From assembly GCA_900548515.1 (NCBI GenBank), contig URKU01000046.1, forward strand, positions 1 through 14,623: 14,623 nucleotides of DNA, given 5' to 3'. Below are positions 1 through 7,280 of the stretch, one piece after another (within the stretch, counting starts at the first letter, position 1; the number at the start of each line of letters is the position of its first letter). This DNA is from an uncultured Collinsella sp. (GTDB taxonomy: Bacteria > Actinomycetota > Coriobacteriia > Coriobacteriales > Coriobacteriaceae). Both the position numbers and the translations under genes were made by a program. The notes below the pieces were generated by a model. That model was not told the DNA's origin. It ran no database searches and saw only the letters and a list, made by a program, of their open reading frames with translations.

Positions 1-518
1 TCCTCGCACGGCTTGCCGCCGTGCGCCTCCAGGTACTGATTCACGCGCGTATTCCACACGGTATCGGCCACGAGGTGAGACCAAACGCCCAGCGTCAGAT
101 CGAGCAGCGACTGCGCCACGTCATCGGGCGCGAGCGAAAGCTCGCTAGCACCGGGACCGGCAACCGGCTCGGCATCCTTGTAGCGTTGGGGATAATGTAC
201 CCGATTGAGTCGCTCACGCTCCTCGACAATCGAGGTCGCGGCAGCCGGCGTACCAACAGGCGCCCCTTTAAGCAACGGTGCCACATAGGTATCCCAGAAC
301 TCATGCTCACGAGGCTTAGGGATAGGCTCGGGCTTTGCAAAGTGCGTAATGCGGTACGGGATGGGATCGGCGATGCCAGGGACCATATAGCCCACGAAGA
401 TATCCGGAACCACGCAGCCAAACAAAAAGGCATTGCGGTCGCGCACGCTATTGGCAAGCGCACCAGTGCGCTCCAGCAAACGCTCCGTCTGAGCGATATG
501 AATGTTCCAGCTTGGCAT
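1..518 (-). CDS. Zinc-dependent phospholipase C family protein, 3' end beyond the window
   Basis: This frame is open from the ATG at 518 to the left edge, giving 172 visible residues with no stop; the C-terminus is missing. The N-terminus MPSWNIH, the GCVVPDI segment (residues 34-40), THF (58-60) and the helical GVWSHLVAD stretch (144-152, with an HxxxD pattern) resemble the zinc-binding helical fold of the bacterial phospholipase C family (PF00882-like). In that family an N-terminal Trp region and scattered His/Asp residues bind the metals. Whether this protein hydrolyses phospholipid cannot be read here; many such homologues are uncharacterised. No signal peptide is visible, so a cytoplasmic location is likely if the start is right. 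The ATG at 518 is preceded by a G-rich stretch (GGGGGGTG) at suitable spacing; an in-frame GTG two codons upstream is a less likely start. The gene follows nikO by 81 bp and may have its own promoter. Confidence 0.6.
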   Translation of the reverse strand, partial: MPSWNIHIAQTERLLERTGALANSVRDRNAFLFGCVVPDIFVGYMVPGIADPIPYRITHFAKPEPIPKPREHEFWDTYVAPLLKGAPVGTPAAATSIVEERERLNRVHYPQRYKDAEPVAGPGASELSLAPDDVAQSLLDLTLGVWSHLVADTVWNTRVNQYLEAHGGKPCE

Positions 519-545
519 AGCCACCCCCCATAAAAAACCTGGATA

Positions 546-554
546 ACTATACCA
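546..554 (-). promoter_or_regulatory. Candidate extended -10 promoter for the phospholipase C-like gene
   Basis: On the minus strand the sequence reads TGGTATAGT, which fits an extended -10 (TGnTATAAT with one mismatch). It lies about 28 bp before the ATG at 518. No good -35 is seen at 16-18 bp, so this is only a candidate. Confidence 0.35.
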
Positions 555-563
555 TTACGGCAA

Positions 564-579
564 AGCCGCGCAGGCGGCT
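564..579 (-). terminator. Weak candidate terminator after the ECF transporter operon
   Basis: AGCCGC and GCGGCT form a 6-bp GC-rich stem with a 4-nt loop, about 20 nt after the nikO stop codon. Only a short T-containing stretch (TTTG) follows on the minus strand. It could end the transporter transcript before the phospholipase C-like gene, but the U-tract is poor. Confidence 0.3.
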
Positions 580-599
580 ACGCACGCTCTACGCAGCAA

Positions 600-1388
600 C
601 TAGTCCGTAGCACCGCTTTCGGTTCCATACGACGGCGAAGGCGCCTCGACCACATGGTGATATCGATCGATATAGATTGCACGGGCACCCAGGCGTCGCA
701 CCAAATCCTGGTGATGCGTGCTCATCAAGACCGTCTTACCCGCCGCGACATAAGCCAGCAAGAAATTGACCACGATGTCGCATGAATCCTCGTCGAGCCC
801 ATTGGTAGGCTCGTCGAGGACCAAGATATCCGGGTTCATCGACACCACCGCAGCCAGCGCAACACGCTTCTTTTGCCCGCCCGAGAGCTGATAGGGAGAG
901 GCGTCGGCAAGGTCGGCAACCTGGAACAGCCCCATGGCATCGCGCACGCGGCGCTCGAGCTCGTCTGCCGGCAGACCCATCTGCGCGGGACCAAAAGCAA
1001 CTTCCTCGCCCACCGTGGCGCAGAACAGCTGGGCATCGGCGTTTTGGAATACGAAGCCCACGCGCTGATGAAAACGCTGAGCGGCCGCGGAATCCTTTAG
1101 AAACGCCGCATCAATCACATGCCCGTCAAACAGGTATGCCCCTGTGTCCGCGAGTTCAAGGCCGTTAATAAGGCGCATAATCGTCGTCTTACCGCAGCCG
1201 TTGGGACCGAGCAGGGCAACGAGTTCACCACAATCGACCTGCAGCGACACACCATCGACAACCGTATGCCCCGCATAGGAAAACACCACGTCGCGAAACT
1301 CGATGAGCGGCGTGGTCTCGGCGCCAGCAGAACCGCTCGCGCCCATCGCGCCATTTGTATCGTTTGCCAAAACGTCGCCCTTCCCCAT
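600..1388 (-). CDS. ECF nickel/cobalt transporter ATPase subunit (CbiO/NikO)
   Basis: This is the ATP-hydrolysing subunit of a group I energy-coupling-factor importer for Ni2+ or Co2+. It works in the cytoplasm on the EcfT-like subunit encoded just upstream. In a 262-residue protein the ABC motifs are complete: Walker A GPNGCGKTT (61-69), Q-loop VFQ (113-115), signature LSGGQ (168-172), Walker B with catalytic Glu (ILVLDEP, 188-194) and switch His (STHH, 223-226). The open frame extends upstream to 1553, but that part overlaps the end of nikQ in another frame and is Arg/Cys/Trp-rich junk. I chose the ATG at 1388, six bases after GGGG and 28 bp after the nikQ stop; the ATG at 1394 is the alternative. 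About 26 residues of Gly/Ala/Ser-rich linker come before the first beta strand, so an internal start is also possible. Only one ATPase gene is present, as expected for CbiO/NikO systems. Confidence 0.9.
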   Translation of the reverse strand: MGKGDVLANDTNGAMGASGSAGAETTPLIEFRDVVFSYAGHTVVDGVSLQVDCGELVALLGPNGCGKTTIMRLINGLELADTGAYLFDGHVIDAAFLKDSAAAQRFHQRVGFVFQNADAQLFCATVGEEVAFGPAQMGLPADELERRVRDAMGLFQVADLADASPYQLSGGQKKRVALAAVVSMNPDILVLDEPTNGLDEDSCDIVVNFLLAYVAAGKTVLMSTHHQDLVRRLGARAIYIDRYHHVVEAPSPSYGTESGATD

Positions 1389-1416
1389 TTGCATCCCCAG
1401 CCGGAACCAGCAGCGC

Positions 1417-2253
1417 CTACAGCACGGCGCACAACACTGCCAGCAGCGCCACGCCGGCCGCATAGACCGCATCGCGCCAGCCAAGCCCGGCGCGCGCGGG
1501 CGCCGGATACACACCGGCAAACCCACGGCAGAGCATGGCCTCGTCCATCGCATGGCTGCATTCCATCGCCTTGATAAACGTCATGCCCATGATACCCGCG
1601 ACCGAGTCGGTGCGCGAAAACCCCTCAGGCGCGCGACCCACACTGCGCAGCATGACCGATTCGGTCAGATCGTGCGCCGTTCGGCCCAGCACCTCGATGT
1701 GCTTGAGCGCCACATCAAACGTAAAGATGACCTCGTCGGGCAGATGTAGCGTCTTGAGCGCCGCCGACATGCGGCTCCATGTGAGGGTCCACGAAACGCC
1801 CAGCACGAGCGTCACGTTAATGAACGTCTTGAGCGCAATCTTGAGCATGGCGCCCGCGGCAGAAGCGTCCAGCAGCAAGGCGGGCAGCGCCAAAACCACT
1901 GCGAGCCCCGCGGCGCCAAGCGCCGGCACAAAGGTCGCGCGCAGCCCGCGTACGGGACGCACGGCAACGAGCACCAGCGCAATGGCCGCCATCAACATGA
2001 GGTACAGCGGGCTCTGTGTCAGGCACACGCACAGGACGCAAACGAATATCCCCACCAGGCGCACCGGAGCCGAAACGCAAGAAAGGGCGCGGTCGACCAT
2101 CGACCCGCCCTCGTGCGCGCCTCCACCCAGGCGAACCCGCTCAAGCAGGCTCGCCAGGTGCAGGACGTTCTTTTGCATCACGCGATGACGAGCGCCCGTG
2201 GGCTCGTATCGCTCCTCGGCCGCAAGCCAGCTAGGCAGCTCGACCATCGCCAT
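1417..2253 (-). CDS. ECF nickel/cobalt transporter transmembrane subunit (CbiQ/NikQ, EcfT family)
   Basis: This is the coupling membrane subunit that links the ATPase to the substrate-binding M subunit. The 278 residues show a hydrophilic N-terminus of about 55 residues with the WLAAEERY segment, then hydrophobic segments at roughly 64-99 (two helices), 108-128, 138-160 and 261-277. The long amphipathic region between residues 160 and 245 corresponds to the EcfT coupling helices and contains the LRSVGR (202-207) and CRGF (242-245) segments, which match the Arg-containing motifs that dock onto ECF ATPases. The first 23 bp overlap the end of nikM, so translation is probably coupled. Two nearby ATG codons exist (2253 and 2247); a GGAG sits at better spacing for the second, so the start is uncertain by two residues. 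Family assignment is firm from sequence order and context; metal specificity is not decided by this subunit. Confidence 0.87.
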   Translation of the reverse strand: MAMVELPSWLAAEERYEPTGARHRVMQKNVLHLASLLERVRLGGGAHEGGSMVDRALSCVSAPVRLVGIFVCVLCVCLTQSPLYLMLMAAIALVLVAVRPVRGLRATFVPALGAAGLAVVLALPALLLDASAAGAMLKIALKTFINVTLVLGVSWTLTWSRMSAALKTLHLPDEVIFTFDVALKHIEVLGRTAHDLTESVMLRSVGRAPEGFSRTDSVAGIMGMTFIKAMECSHAMDEAMLCRGFAGVYPAPARAGLGWRDAVYAAGVALLAVLCAVL

Positions 2254-3313
2254 GGGCTCCGCTTTCCTTGACCGTCAGCGAGATCAGACGGAATGCGATG
2301 GTGAGCACCGCCACGCCAATCACGCCGGACAGGATATACATGGCAGCCTGACCGGCAAAGCCGAGACCCTGCTCCTCGGAATAGGCCTGCAGGTAATCAC
2401 CCGTAGGCAGAGCGTCGGCAAAGGTCGGGGTGTCGAGACCGACCGAAGCCTGCAGGCTGTCGTCGCCAGCCTCCTGAACGGCGGTCGCGGCGCCCTCGGC
2501 GTCCCACTCGCCCCATGCGTCACCCGTGGCCAGCAGGCCCAGCGGTGTGGCCACGACAAGCACGGCGACCAGGATGAGCGTGGGGACCAGGGAAGTCTTC
2601 TTGGCAGTACCATCGCCGGCAAGCTGTCCATCGGCGGCTTCGGGGCCGACGATAACGCCCGGCGCCGTCTTCTTGATAAAGCCGTAGATCGCGGCAGTCG
2701 CCACGCCCTCGACCACGCCGGCAACCAGCATATGCGGGATCATCATGGCAGGAATAGCAATAGACAGCGGGAAGGGGCAGTACAGCGGCGCGCCCGAAGC
2801 GTTGGTAAAGAGCATCGGCTGAATGCCAAACTCGATGGCAGCGCACAGGGCAGCCACGCACAAGCCGATCCAGCCGCTTACGATGGCCGAGACCGAGGTG
2901 CCCCAGCTCTTGTCGTGCAAACGGCTGTTAAGCGCGCGGAACACGATGGCTGCGGCAAACGGCAACACGAAGGCCATATTAAAGCAGTTAGCGCCAAAGG
3001 ACAGGATGCCACCGTCGCCAAACAGCAGCGCTTGCAGCGCCAGCGCGACCGAAACCGCGATAGCCGCGGCCTCGGGGCCCAGCAGCAGCGCGATGAGTGC
3101 GCCACCAACGGCGTGGCCAGTGGTGCCGCCGGGCAGCGGCACGTTGAACATCATAAGCAAGAAGGAAAATGCGGCGCAGATGCCCAGGAAAGCCATGTGC
3201 TCGCGATCGAGCGTGGCGCGCACCTTCTTGATACAGTGAGCCCAGACGGGCACCATCGCCACCGCCATGACGGCATCGGTCTGCGGGGACAGATAATTAT
3301 CTGGAATGTGCAT
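2231..3313 (-). CDS. ECF nickel/cobalt transporter substrate-binding subunit (CbiM/NikM) with C-terminal extension
   Basis: This is the metal-binding membrane subunit. It begins MHIPDNYLSP, and His67 lies in GGTTGHAVGG. In the structurally studied NikM of this family the metal is held by the N-terminal amino group, His2 and His67, so the visible residues match the known site and fix the start at 3313. An SD-like GGGAGG is five bases upstream. The core M domain spans about residues 1-215 with several helices. A C-terminal part (about 240-350) holds two more helices around a soluble segment that starts LLATGDAWGEWDAE. This resembles the fused accessory domains (NikN/PDGLE-type) seen in single-chain M subunits, and no separate CbiN gene is present. 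nikQ overlaps its 3' end. A NikR-like operator in the leader argues for nickel; sequence alone does not exclude cobalt. Confidence 0.88.
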   Translation of the reverse strand: MHIPDNYLSPQTDAVMAVAMVPVWAHCIKKVRATLDREHMAFLGICAAFSFLLMMFNVPLPGGTTGHAVGGALIALLLGPEAAAIAVSVALALQALLFGDGGILSFGANCFNMAFVLPFAAAIVFRALNSRLHDKSWGTSVSAIVSGWIGLCVAALCAAIEFGIQPMLFTNASGAPLYCPFPLSIAIPAMMIPHMLVAGVVEGVATAAIYGFIKKTAPGVIVGPEAADGQLAGDGTAKKTSLVPTLILVAVLVVATPLGLLATGDAWGEWDAEGAATAVQEAGDDSLQASVGLDTPTFADALPTGDYLQAYSEEQGLGFAGQAAMYILSGVIGVAVLTIAFRLISLTVKESGAHGDGRAA

Positions 3314-3370
3314 GTACGCCTCCCGGTTATCGGCGCACGGAATTGCAACGCCGCTTGAATCACCTTTCCA

Positions 3371-3398
3371 GTGTTACGTAATGTCAGATTCGTAACAC
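3371..3398. promoter_or_regulatory. NikR-type palindromic operator in the ECF transporter leader
   Basis: GTGTTACG (3371-3378) and CGTAACAC (3391-3398) are perfect inverted arms separated by 12 bp, 28 bp overall. The 28-bp span equals that of the E. coli NikR operator (GTATGA-N16-TCATAC). The form GTGTTAC-N14-GTAACAC matches, as I recall it, the predicted NikR site in Desulfovibrio. The operator lies just downstream of the -10, where a bound repressor would block transcription of nikMQO. Confidence 0.75.
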
Positions 3399-3408
3399 GC
3401 CGCGGGCT

Positions 3409-3437
3409 ATCATAGCAAAACGGCGCACTGCCGACAA
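3409..3437 (-). promoter_or_regulatory. Promoter of the nikMQO-type operon
   Basis: On the minus strand TTGTCG (3432-3437; 4 of 6 consensus bases) is followed after exactly 17 bp by TATGAT (3409-3414; 5 of 6), which also has an upstream TGC giving an extended -10. Transcription would begin near 3402, giving a leader of about 90 nt before the ATG at 3313 with the 28-bp operator at its very start. Confidence 0.65.
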
Positions 3438-3451
3438 AGCAGCACGCCGTT
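3415..3451 (-). terminator. Candidate pheT terminator overlapping the transporter promoter
   Basis: AACGGCG (3419-3425) pairs with CGCCGTT (3445-3451), and inside it CTGC pairs with GCAG across a 7-nt loop, with a two-base internal mismatch. On the minus strand the hairpin is followed by TTTT. It lies about 110 nt after the pheT stop and is the only terminator-like structure before nikM. Its loop and right side contain the -35 of the nikM promoter. Confidence 0.45.
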
Positions 3452-3559
3452 ATGTAATGCGCGTGTCATATATGCAGGCTCAACGGTGCCTTATACCGAA
3501 AACAGCAGTCACGTAGGACTCGGCAGCAGCCACCGCTGACCCATACCCCAGCGCAGGAC

Positions 3560-6013
3560 CTAGCCGCGGACCTCGCCGTTTACGCCCTTGCACACCTTGG
3601 TGACGATCTTCTGGTGCGCTTTTTCGACCTCTTCGCTGGTGAGCGTATGGTCGTCGGAGCGATACGTAAGCGCGAAGGCCATGGACTTCTTGCCCTTGCC
3701 AATGCGGACCGGGTCGCGGTACACGTCGAACAGGCGCACGCCCTCGAGCAGCTTGCCGCCGGCACTGGCGATGCGACGCTCAAGGTCCTCGCAGGTCACA
3801 GCGTTATCGACCACGATAGCCAAGTCGTGCTCGACGGCCGGGTACTGCGAGAACTCGCGGTAGTTCTCCTGGTTACGGGCACCCTTGATCAGCTTGTCCA
3901 AATCGAGCTCAAAGGCGACGACGACCTCGTCGATGCCGCAGGCCTCGCGCGCCTCGGGGTGGATCTCGCCGACCCAGCCTAGCACGGTACCGCCAGACAG
4001 AACCTCGGCCGCGCGGCCCGGCTGCAAGAAGGCGTAGCCCTCGCCCTCGACGGGACGGAAGCGAACCTTCTCGATACGCAGCTGGGCGAGCAGCTCCTCC
4101 ACGATGCCCTTGCCATAGAAGAAGCGCAGCTTGCGGTACTTCATGTTCCAGGACTGCTCGCTCCACTGGCCCGAGAGCACGCCCGCCACGGACTTGGTCT
4201 CCTTGGGCAGGCTGGCGTTCTCGCGGCCGTGGAACAGGCTGCCCACCTCGTACAGGTGCACGTTGGGCGTGCCGTGGGCCTCGTTGTAGGCTACCGACTG
4301 CAAAAGGCCCGGCAGCAGCGAGCGGCGCATCTCGGTCTGCTCGGCCACCAGCGGGTTCATGAGCACCACGGGGCAGCCGCGGCCCTCGGTGGGCATGCCG
4401 ATCTTCTCCAGGTCGCCCGGGGCGGCAAAACCAAAGGTCGTGGTCTCGTTGAGGCCGCAGGCGCGCAGGATCTCGCCGACCTTGCGGGTGAGCTTTTGCT
4501 CGCGGGTCAGGCCGCCGATATGGTTCTTGGCAGCCGGGATGGTCGCCGTCACGCGGCCCATGCCCCACAGACGCAGGACCTCCTCGATCAGGTCGATCTC
4601 GCGCGGCAGGTCGGGACGGAAGCTCGGCGGGGTCACCATAAAGTCCTCGCCCTCACGCTCGACGGTGCAGCCCAGGCGGGTGAGCGAGCGCTCGATAAAG
4701 TCGGGCTCGATGTCGGCGCCGCAGATGGCGTGCACGCGAGCCAGGCGCAACTTGATGCTGTCGATGGTCTTGGGCGCAGGGAACACGTCCACGTAGCCGG
4801 GAGCGACCTCGCCGCCGGCAATCTGCTCGATGAGCGCGCAGGCCACGTTGGCGACGTCCACGCAGCCGGTCTCGTCGACCTGGCGCTCAAAGCGGATGGA
4901 GGCGTCCGAAATCAGCGACAGGTCGCGGCTGGTGTGCGAGGTGCGGCCGGCGTTGAAGCAGGCGCTCTCGACCATCACGTCGACGGTGTCGTCCTCAATC
5001 TCGGAATCCATGCCACCCATGACGCCGGCCAGCGCCACGGGACGCTCGCCGTCGGTGATCAGGCCCATGCCGGCGTCGAGCGTGCGCTCCTCGCCGTCGA
5101 GGGTCGTGAACTTCTCGTCCTGCTGGGCGGCGCGAACCACCACGCGCCGTTTGCCCTCACGCTCGGCAAAGGTGTCAAGGTCAAAGGCGTGCAGCGGCTG
5201 ACCGGTGAGCATCATCACGTAGTTGGTGATGTCGACGATGTTGTTGTGCGGGCGCACGCCCAGGGCATTGAGGCGCTTGACCATCCAGTCGGGCGACGGG
5301 CCCACCTTCACGTTGCGCACGATGCGGGCGACATAGCGGTCGCACAGGCCCTCGTCGGCAATCTCGACCGAAAGCTCGTCGTCCGTCGCGCGGCCGGTCT
5401 CGGCCTTGATGGCGGGCAGCTCAACGTGGAAATCGCGGTCGAAGATGGCGCCGGTCTCGCGGGCCATGCCGATCATGGACAGGCAGTCGGGGCGGTTGGG
5501 CGTGATCTCGCAGTCGAGCACGGTGTCGCTGGAGCCCACATACTCGGCAAACGGCATGCCGCAGGGCGTATCCTCGGGCAGAATCATAATGCCGGAGTGA
5601 TCACCGCCCAGACCGAGCTCGCGCGCGGAGCAGTTCATGCCCATGGACACGACGCCGCGCAGCTTGCTCTTTTTGATCTTGACGTCGCCGGGCAGCACGG
5701 CGCCGATCATGGCCGTGACAATGTGGTCGCCGGCCTCAAAGTTCTGCGCGCCGCAGACGATCTGCAGCGGAGCGGGATTGCCGTCGGCGTCGAGATTCTT
5801 GTCGCCCACATCGACCGAGCACACATACATGTGGTCGCTATCGGGGTGCGGGATCTTGGTGAGCACCTTGGCGGTCACCACGTGGTCGAAGGACTCGCCC
5901 ACAGTGTCGATCGCCTCGACCTCGGTGCCGGTACGGATATATTCGTCCGAAAGGGTCTTGGGATCCTCCGGAATATCGATCATGGTCTTGAGCCAGTCGT
6001 AAGAAACGCGCAT
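3560..6013 (-). CDS. pheT: Phenylalanyl-tRNA synthetase beta subunit
   Basis: This is the large subunit of the alpha2beta2 enzyme that charges tRNA-Phe; it carries tRNA recognition and editing. The 817 residues have the standard bacterial length and order. An N-terminal start (MRVSYDWLKTMIDIP) leads into an EMAP-type tRNA-binding fold at about 40-155 (KIPHPDSDHMYVCSVDVG, IVCGAQNF). Next come the B3/B4 editing region at about 210-385, the B5 domain at about 400-475 (PSFRPDLPREIDLIEE), a pseudo-catalytic core, and a C-terminal ferredoxin-fold anticodon-binding domain at about 725-817 (YPAVEHDLAIVVD to the end). The start at 6013 follows AGGAG by nine bases. pheS lies 63 bp upstream on the same strand without a visible terminator between, so the pair is an operon under T-box control. 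Confidence 0.97.
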   Translation of the reverse strand: MRVSYDWLKTMIDIPEDPKTLSDEYIRTGTEVEAIDTVGESFDHVVTAKVLTKIPHPDSDHMYVCSVDVGDKNLDADGNPAPLQIVCGAQNFEAGDHIVTAMIGAVLPGDVKIKKSKLRGVVSMGMNCSARELGLGGDHSGIMILPEDTPCGMPFAEYVGSSDTVLDCEITPNRPDCLSMIGMARETGAIFDRDFHVELPAIKAETGRATDDELSVEIADEGLCDRYVARIVRNVKVGPSPDWMVKRLNALGVRPHNNIVDITNYVMMLTGQPLHAFDLDTFAEREGKRRVVVRAAQQDEKFTTLDGEERTLDAGMGLITDGERPVALAGVMGGMDSEIEDDTVDVMVESACFNAGRTSHTSRDLSLISDASIRFERQVDETGCVDVANVACALIEQIAGGEVAPGYVDVFPAPKTIDSIKLRLARVHAICGADIEPDFIERSLTRLGCTVEREGEDFMVTPPSFRPDLPREIDLIEEVLRLWGMGRVTATIPAAKNHIGGLTREQKLTRKVGEILRACGLNETTTFGFAAPGDLEKIGMPTEGRGCPVVLMNPLVAEQTEMRRSLLPGLLQSVAYNEAHGTPNVHLYEVGSLFHGRENASLPKETKSVAGVLSGQWSEQSWNMKYRKLRFFYGKGIVEELLAQLRIEKVRFRPVEGEGYAFLQPGRAAEVLSGGTVLGWVGEIHPEAREACGIDEVVVAFELDLDKLIKGARNQENYREFSQYPAVEHDLAIVVDNAVTCEDLERRIASAGGKLLEGVRLFDVYRDPVRIGKGKKSMAFALTYRSDDHTLTSEEVEKAHQKIVTKVCKGVNGEVRG

Positions 6014-6076
6014 CTAACTGGTCTCCTTTCATAAATGCGGCTTTGAGCCGGAAACTGCAACTAAGAAGAAAGCGTT

Positions 6077-7153
6077 CTAGAACTGGTTCAAGAACCTCAT
6101 GTCACCAGTCATCAACGTGCGCAGGTCGGGCAGGTCGTAGCGCAGAGCCGCGACGCGCTCGGCGCCAATGCCAAAGGCGAAGCCGGTGTACTTCTCGGGG
6201 TCGATGCCGCAGTTGATAAGGACGTTGGGATCGACCATACCGCAGCCCAGAATCTCGATCCAGCCGCTGTGCTTGCAGAAGTTGCAGCCCTTGCCGCCGC
6301 ACACGTGGCAGCTCACGTCCACCTCGCAGCTAGGCTCGGTGAAGGGGAAGAAGTGCGGGCGGTAGCGCGTTTTGCGGTCCTCGCCAAACATGCACTTAAC
6401 AAAATAGTCGAGCGTACCCTTGAGGTCGCCGAAAGTAATGCCCTCGTCCACGACCAGGCCCTCGATCTGGTTAAACTGCGGCAGGTGGCAGGCATCGGCC
6501 GTATCGGGACGGTAGACGGTGCCCGGGCAGATCATGTAGATGGGCGGCTTCTGCGACTCCATGGTGTGGATCTGCACGCCCGAGGTCTGGGTGCGCAGCA
6601 GCACGTCGGACTCGCCGTGGGCGTGCGCCTCGGGGTGCGCAACGCTGCCGGGGTTGTTGTCGACCACGTAAAACGTGTCGCGGGCCGAACGGCTCGGGTG
6701 ATCCATGGGGGCGTTGAGCGCCGTGAAGTTGTAGTAGGAGGTGTCGACCATGGGGCCGGACTCGACAGTGTAGCCGATGCCGCAGAAGATGTCCTCGGCC
6801 TCCTCGATGATCTGCTTGATCAGGTGCTGGTGACCGATCTGCGGACGGATCCCCGGCAGCGTGATGTCGACGGCCTCGTGCTCGAGTGCGTGCTTGAGGG
6901 CGGCGGCCTTCATCTCGGTGGTGCGCTCGTCGAGCATGCCCTCGATCAGATGGCGCATCTCGTTGGCGCGTTTGCCCATCATGGGACGATCCTCGGGGGC
7001 GAGCTTGCCCATCATGCGCATCAGGCCGGTGATACGGCCTTTGCGACCGAGCAGCTCAACGCGCGCAGCCTCGAGCTTGGCGGCGTCGTCGGCGCTAGTG
7101 ACGAGCTCCTTGGCCTCTTCCTCGAGTTTGACCAGATCATCAATCAGACTCAT
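6077..7153 (-). CDS. pheS: Phenylalanyl-tRNA synthetase alpha subunit
   Basis: This is the catalytic class II subunit that activates phenylalanine and transfers it to tRNA-Phe. The 358-residue protein has an N-terminal coiled-coil arm (about 1-90) for tRNA contact, then the catalytic domain with RTQTSGVQIHTM (187-198), motif 2 around VYRPDTADACHLPQFNQIEG (213-232), a Cys-rich CHVCGGKGCNFCKHSGW stretch (282-298) and motif 3 GFAFGIGAERVAALRYDLPDLR (ending at 345). The open frame continues upstream to 7336, but those codons overlap the T-box and terminator, so the ATG at 7153 is the start, with AAAGGG five bases before it. Compared with the E. coli and Bacillus enzymes there is an extra stretch of roughly 18 residues between DTFYV and LLRTQTS (about 164-185), His- and Gly-containing. 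Expression should rise when uncharged tRNA-Phe accumulates. Confidence 0.97.
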   Translation of the reverse strand: MSLIDDLVKLEEEAKELVTSADDAAKLEAARVELLGRKGRITGLMRMMGKLAPEDRPMMGKRANEMRHLIEGMLDERTTEMKAAALKHALEHEAVDITLPGIRPQIGHQHLIKQIIEEAEDIFCGIGYTVESGPMVDTSYYNFTALNAPMDHPSRSARDTFYVVDNNPGSVAHPEAHAHGESDVLLRTQTSGVQIHTMESQKPPIYMICPGTVYRPDTADACHLPQFNQIEGLVVDEGITFGDLKGTLDYFVKCMFGEDRKTRYRPHFFPFTEPSCEVDVSCHVCGGKGCNFCKHSGWIEILGCGMVDPNVLINCGIDPEKYTGFAFGIGAERVAALRYDLPDLRTLMTGDMRFLNQF

Positions 7154-7239
7154 GTCTTCCCTTTCGTCTCTCGCGTTCCCCGCTTGCCAAGGCGGCTGCC
7201 GCCGTCTGACGTTGCGAAAACGCGGCCCGGTTCGGTAAC

Positions 7240-7280
7240 AAAAAACCGCCCTCGGGCATGTGCATTGCCCAAGGACGGTT
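7240..7280 (-). terminator. T-box regulated intrinsic terminator before pheS
   Basis: On the minus strand a 13-bp stem with a few mismatches (ACCGTCCTTGGGC at 7279-7267 pairing with GCCCGAGGGCGGT at 7257-7245) closes a 9-nt loop and is followed by a run of T (7245-7240). Its 5' arm begins directly after the T-box, as required for switching between terminator and antiterminator. Confidence 0.92.

Noticed and set aside
21..533. A 170-codon plus-strand frame at the left end
   Set aside because: The minus strand carries an uninterrupted frame with phospholipase C-family features and a G-rich ribosome-binding site; the plus frame has no family resemblance.
2198..3358. A 386-codon plus-strand open frame opposite nikM
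   Set aside because: The opposite strand encodes a textbook CbiM/NikM with metal-site residues; this frame is a His/Gln/Arg/Gly-rich mirror.
3314..3410. Possible cobalamin riboswitch before the cobalt/nickel transporter
   Set aside because: The leader is only about 90 nt and lacks a B12-box-like sequence or space for the fold; a protein operator explains the region better.
4229..6034. A 601-codon plus-strand open frame opposite pheT
   Set aside because: It is antisense to a fully recognisable pheT, has a His/Val/Gly/Leu/Asp composition typical of mirrored GC-rich codons, and shows no domain pattern.
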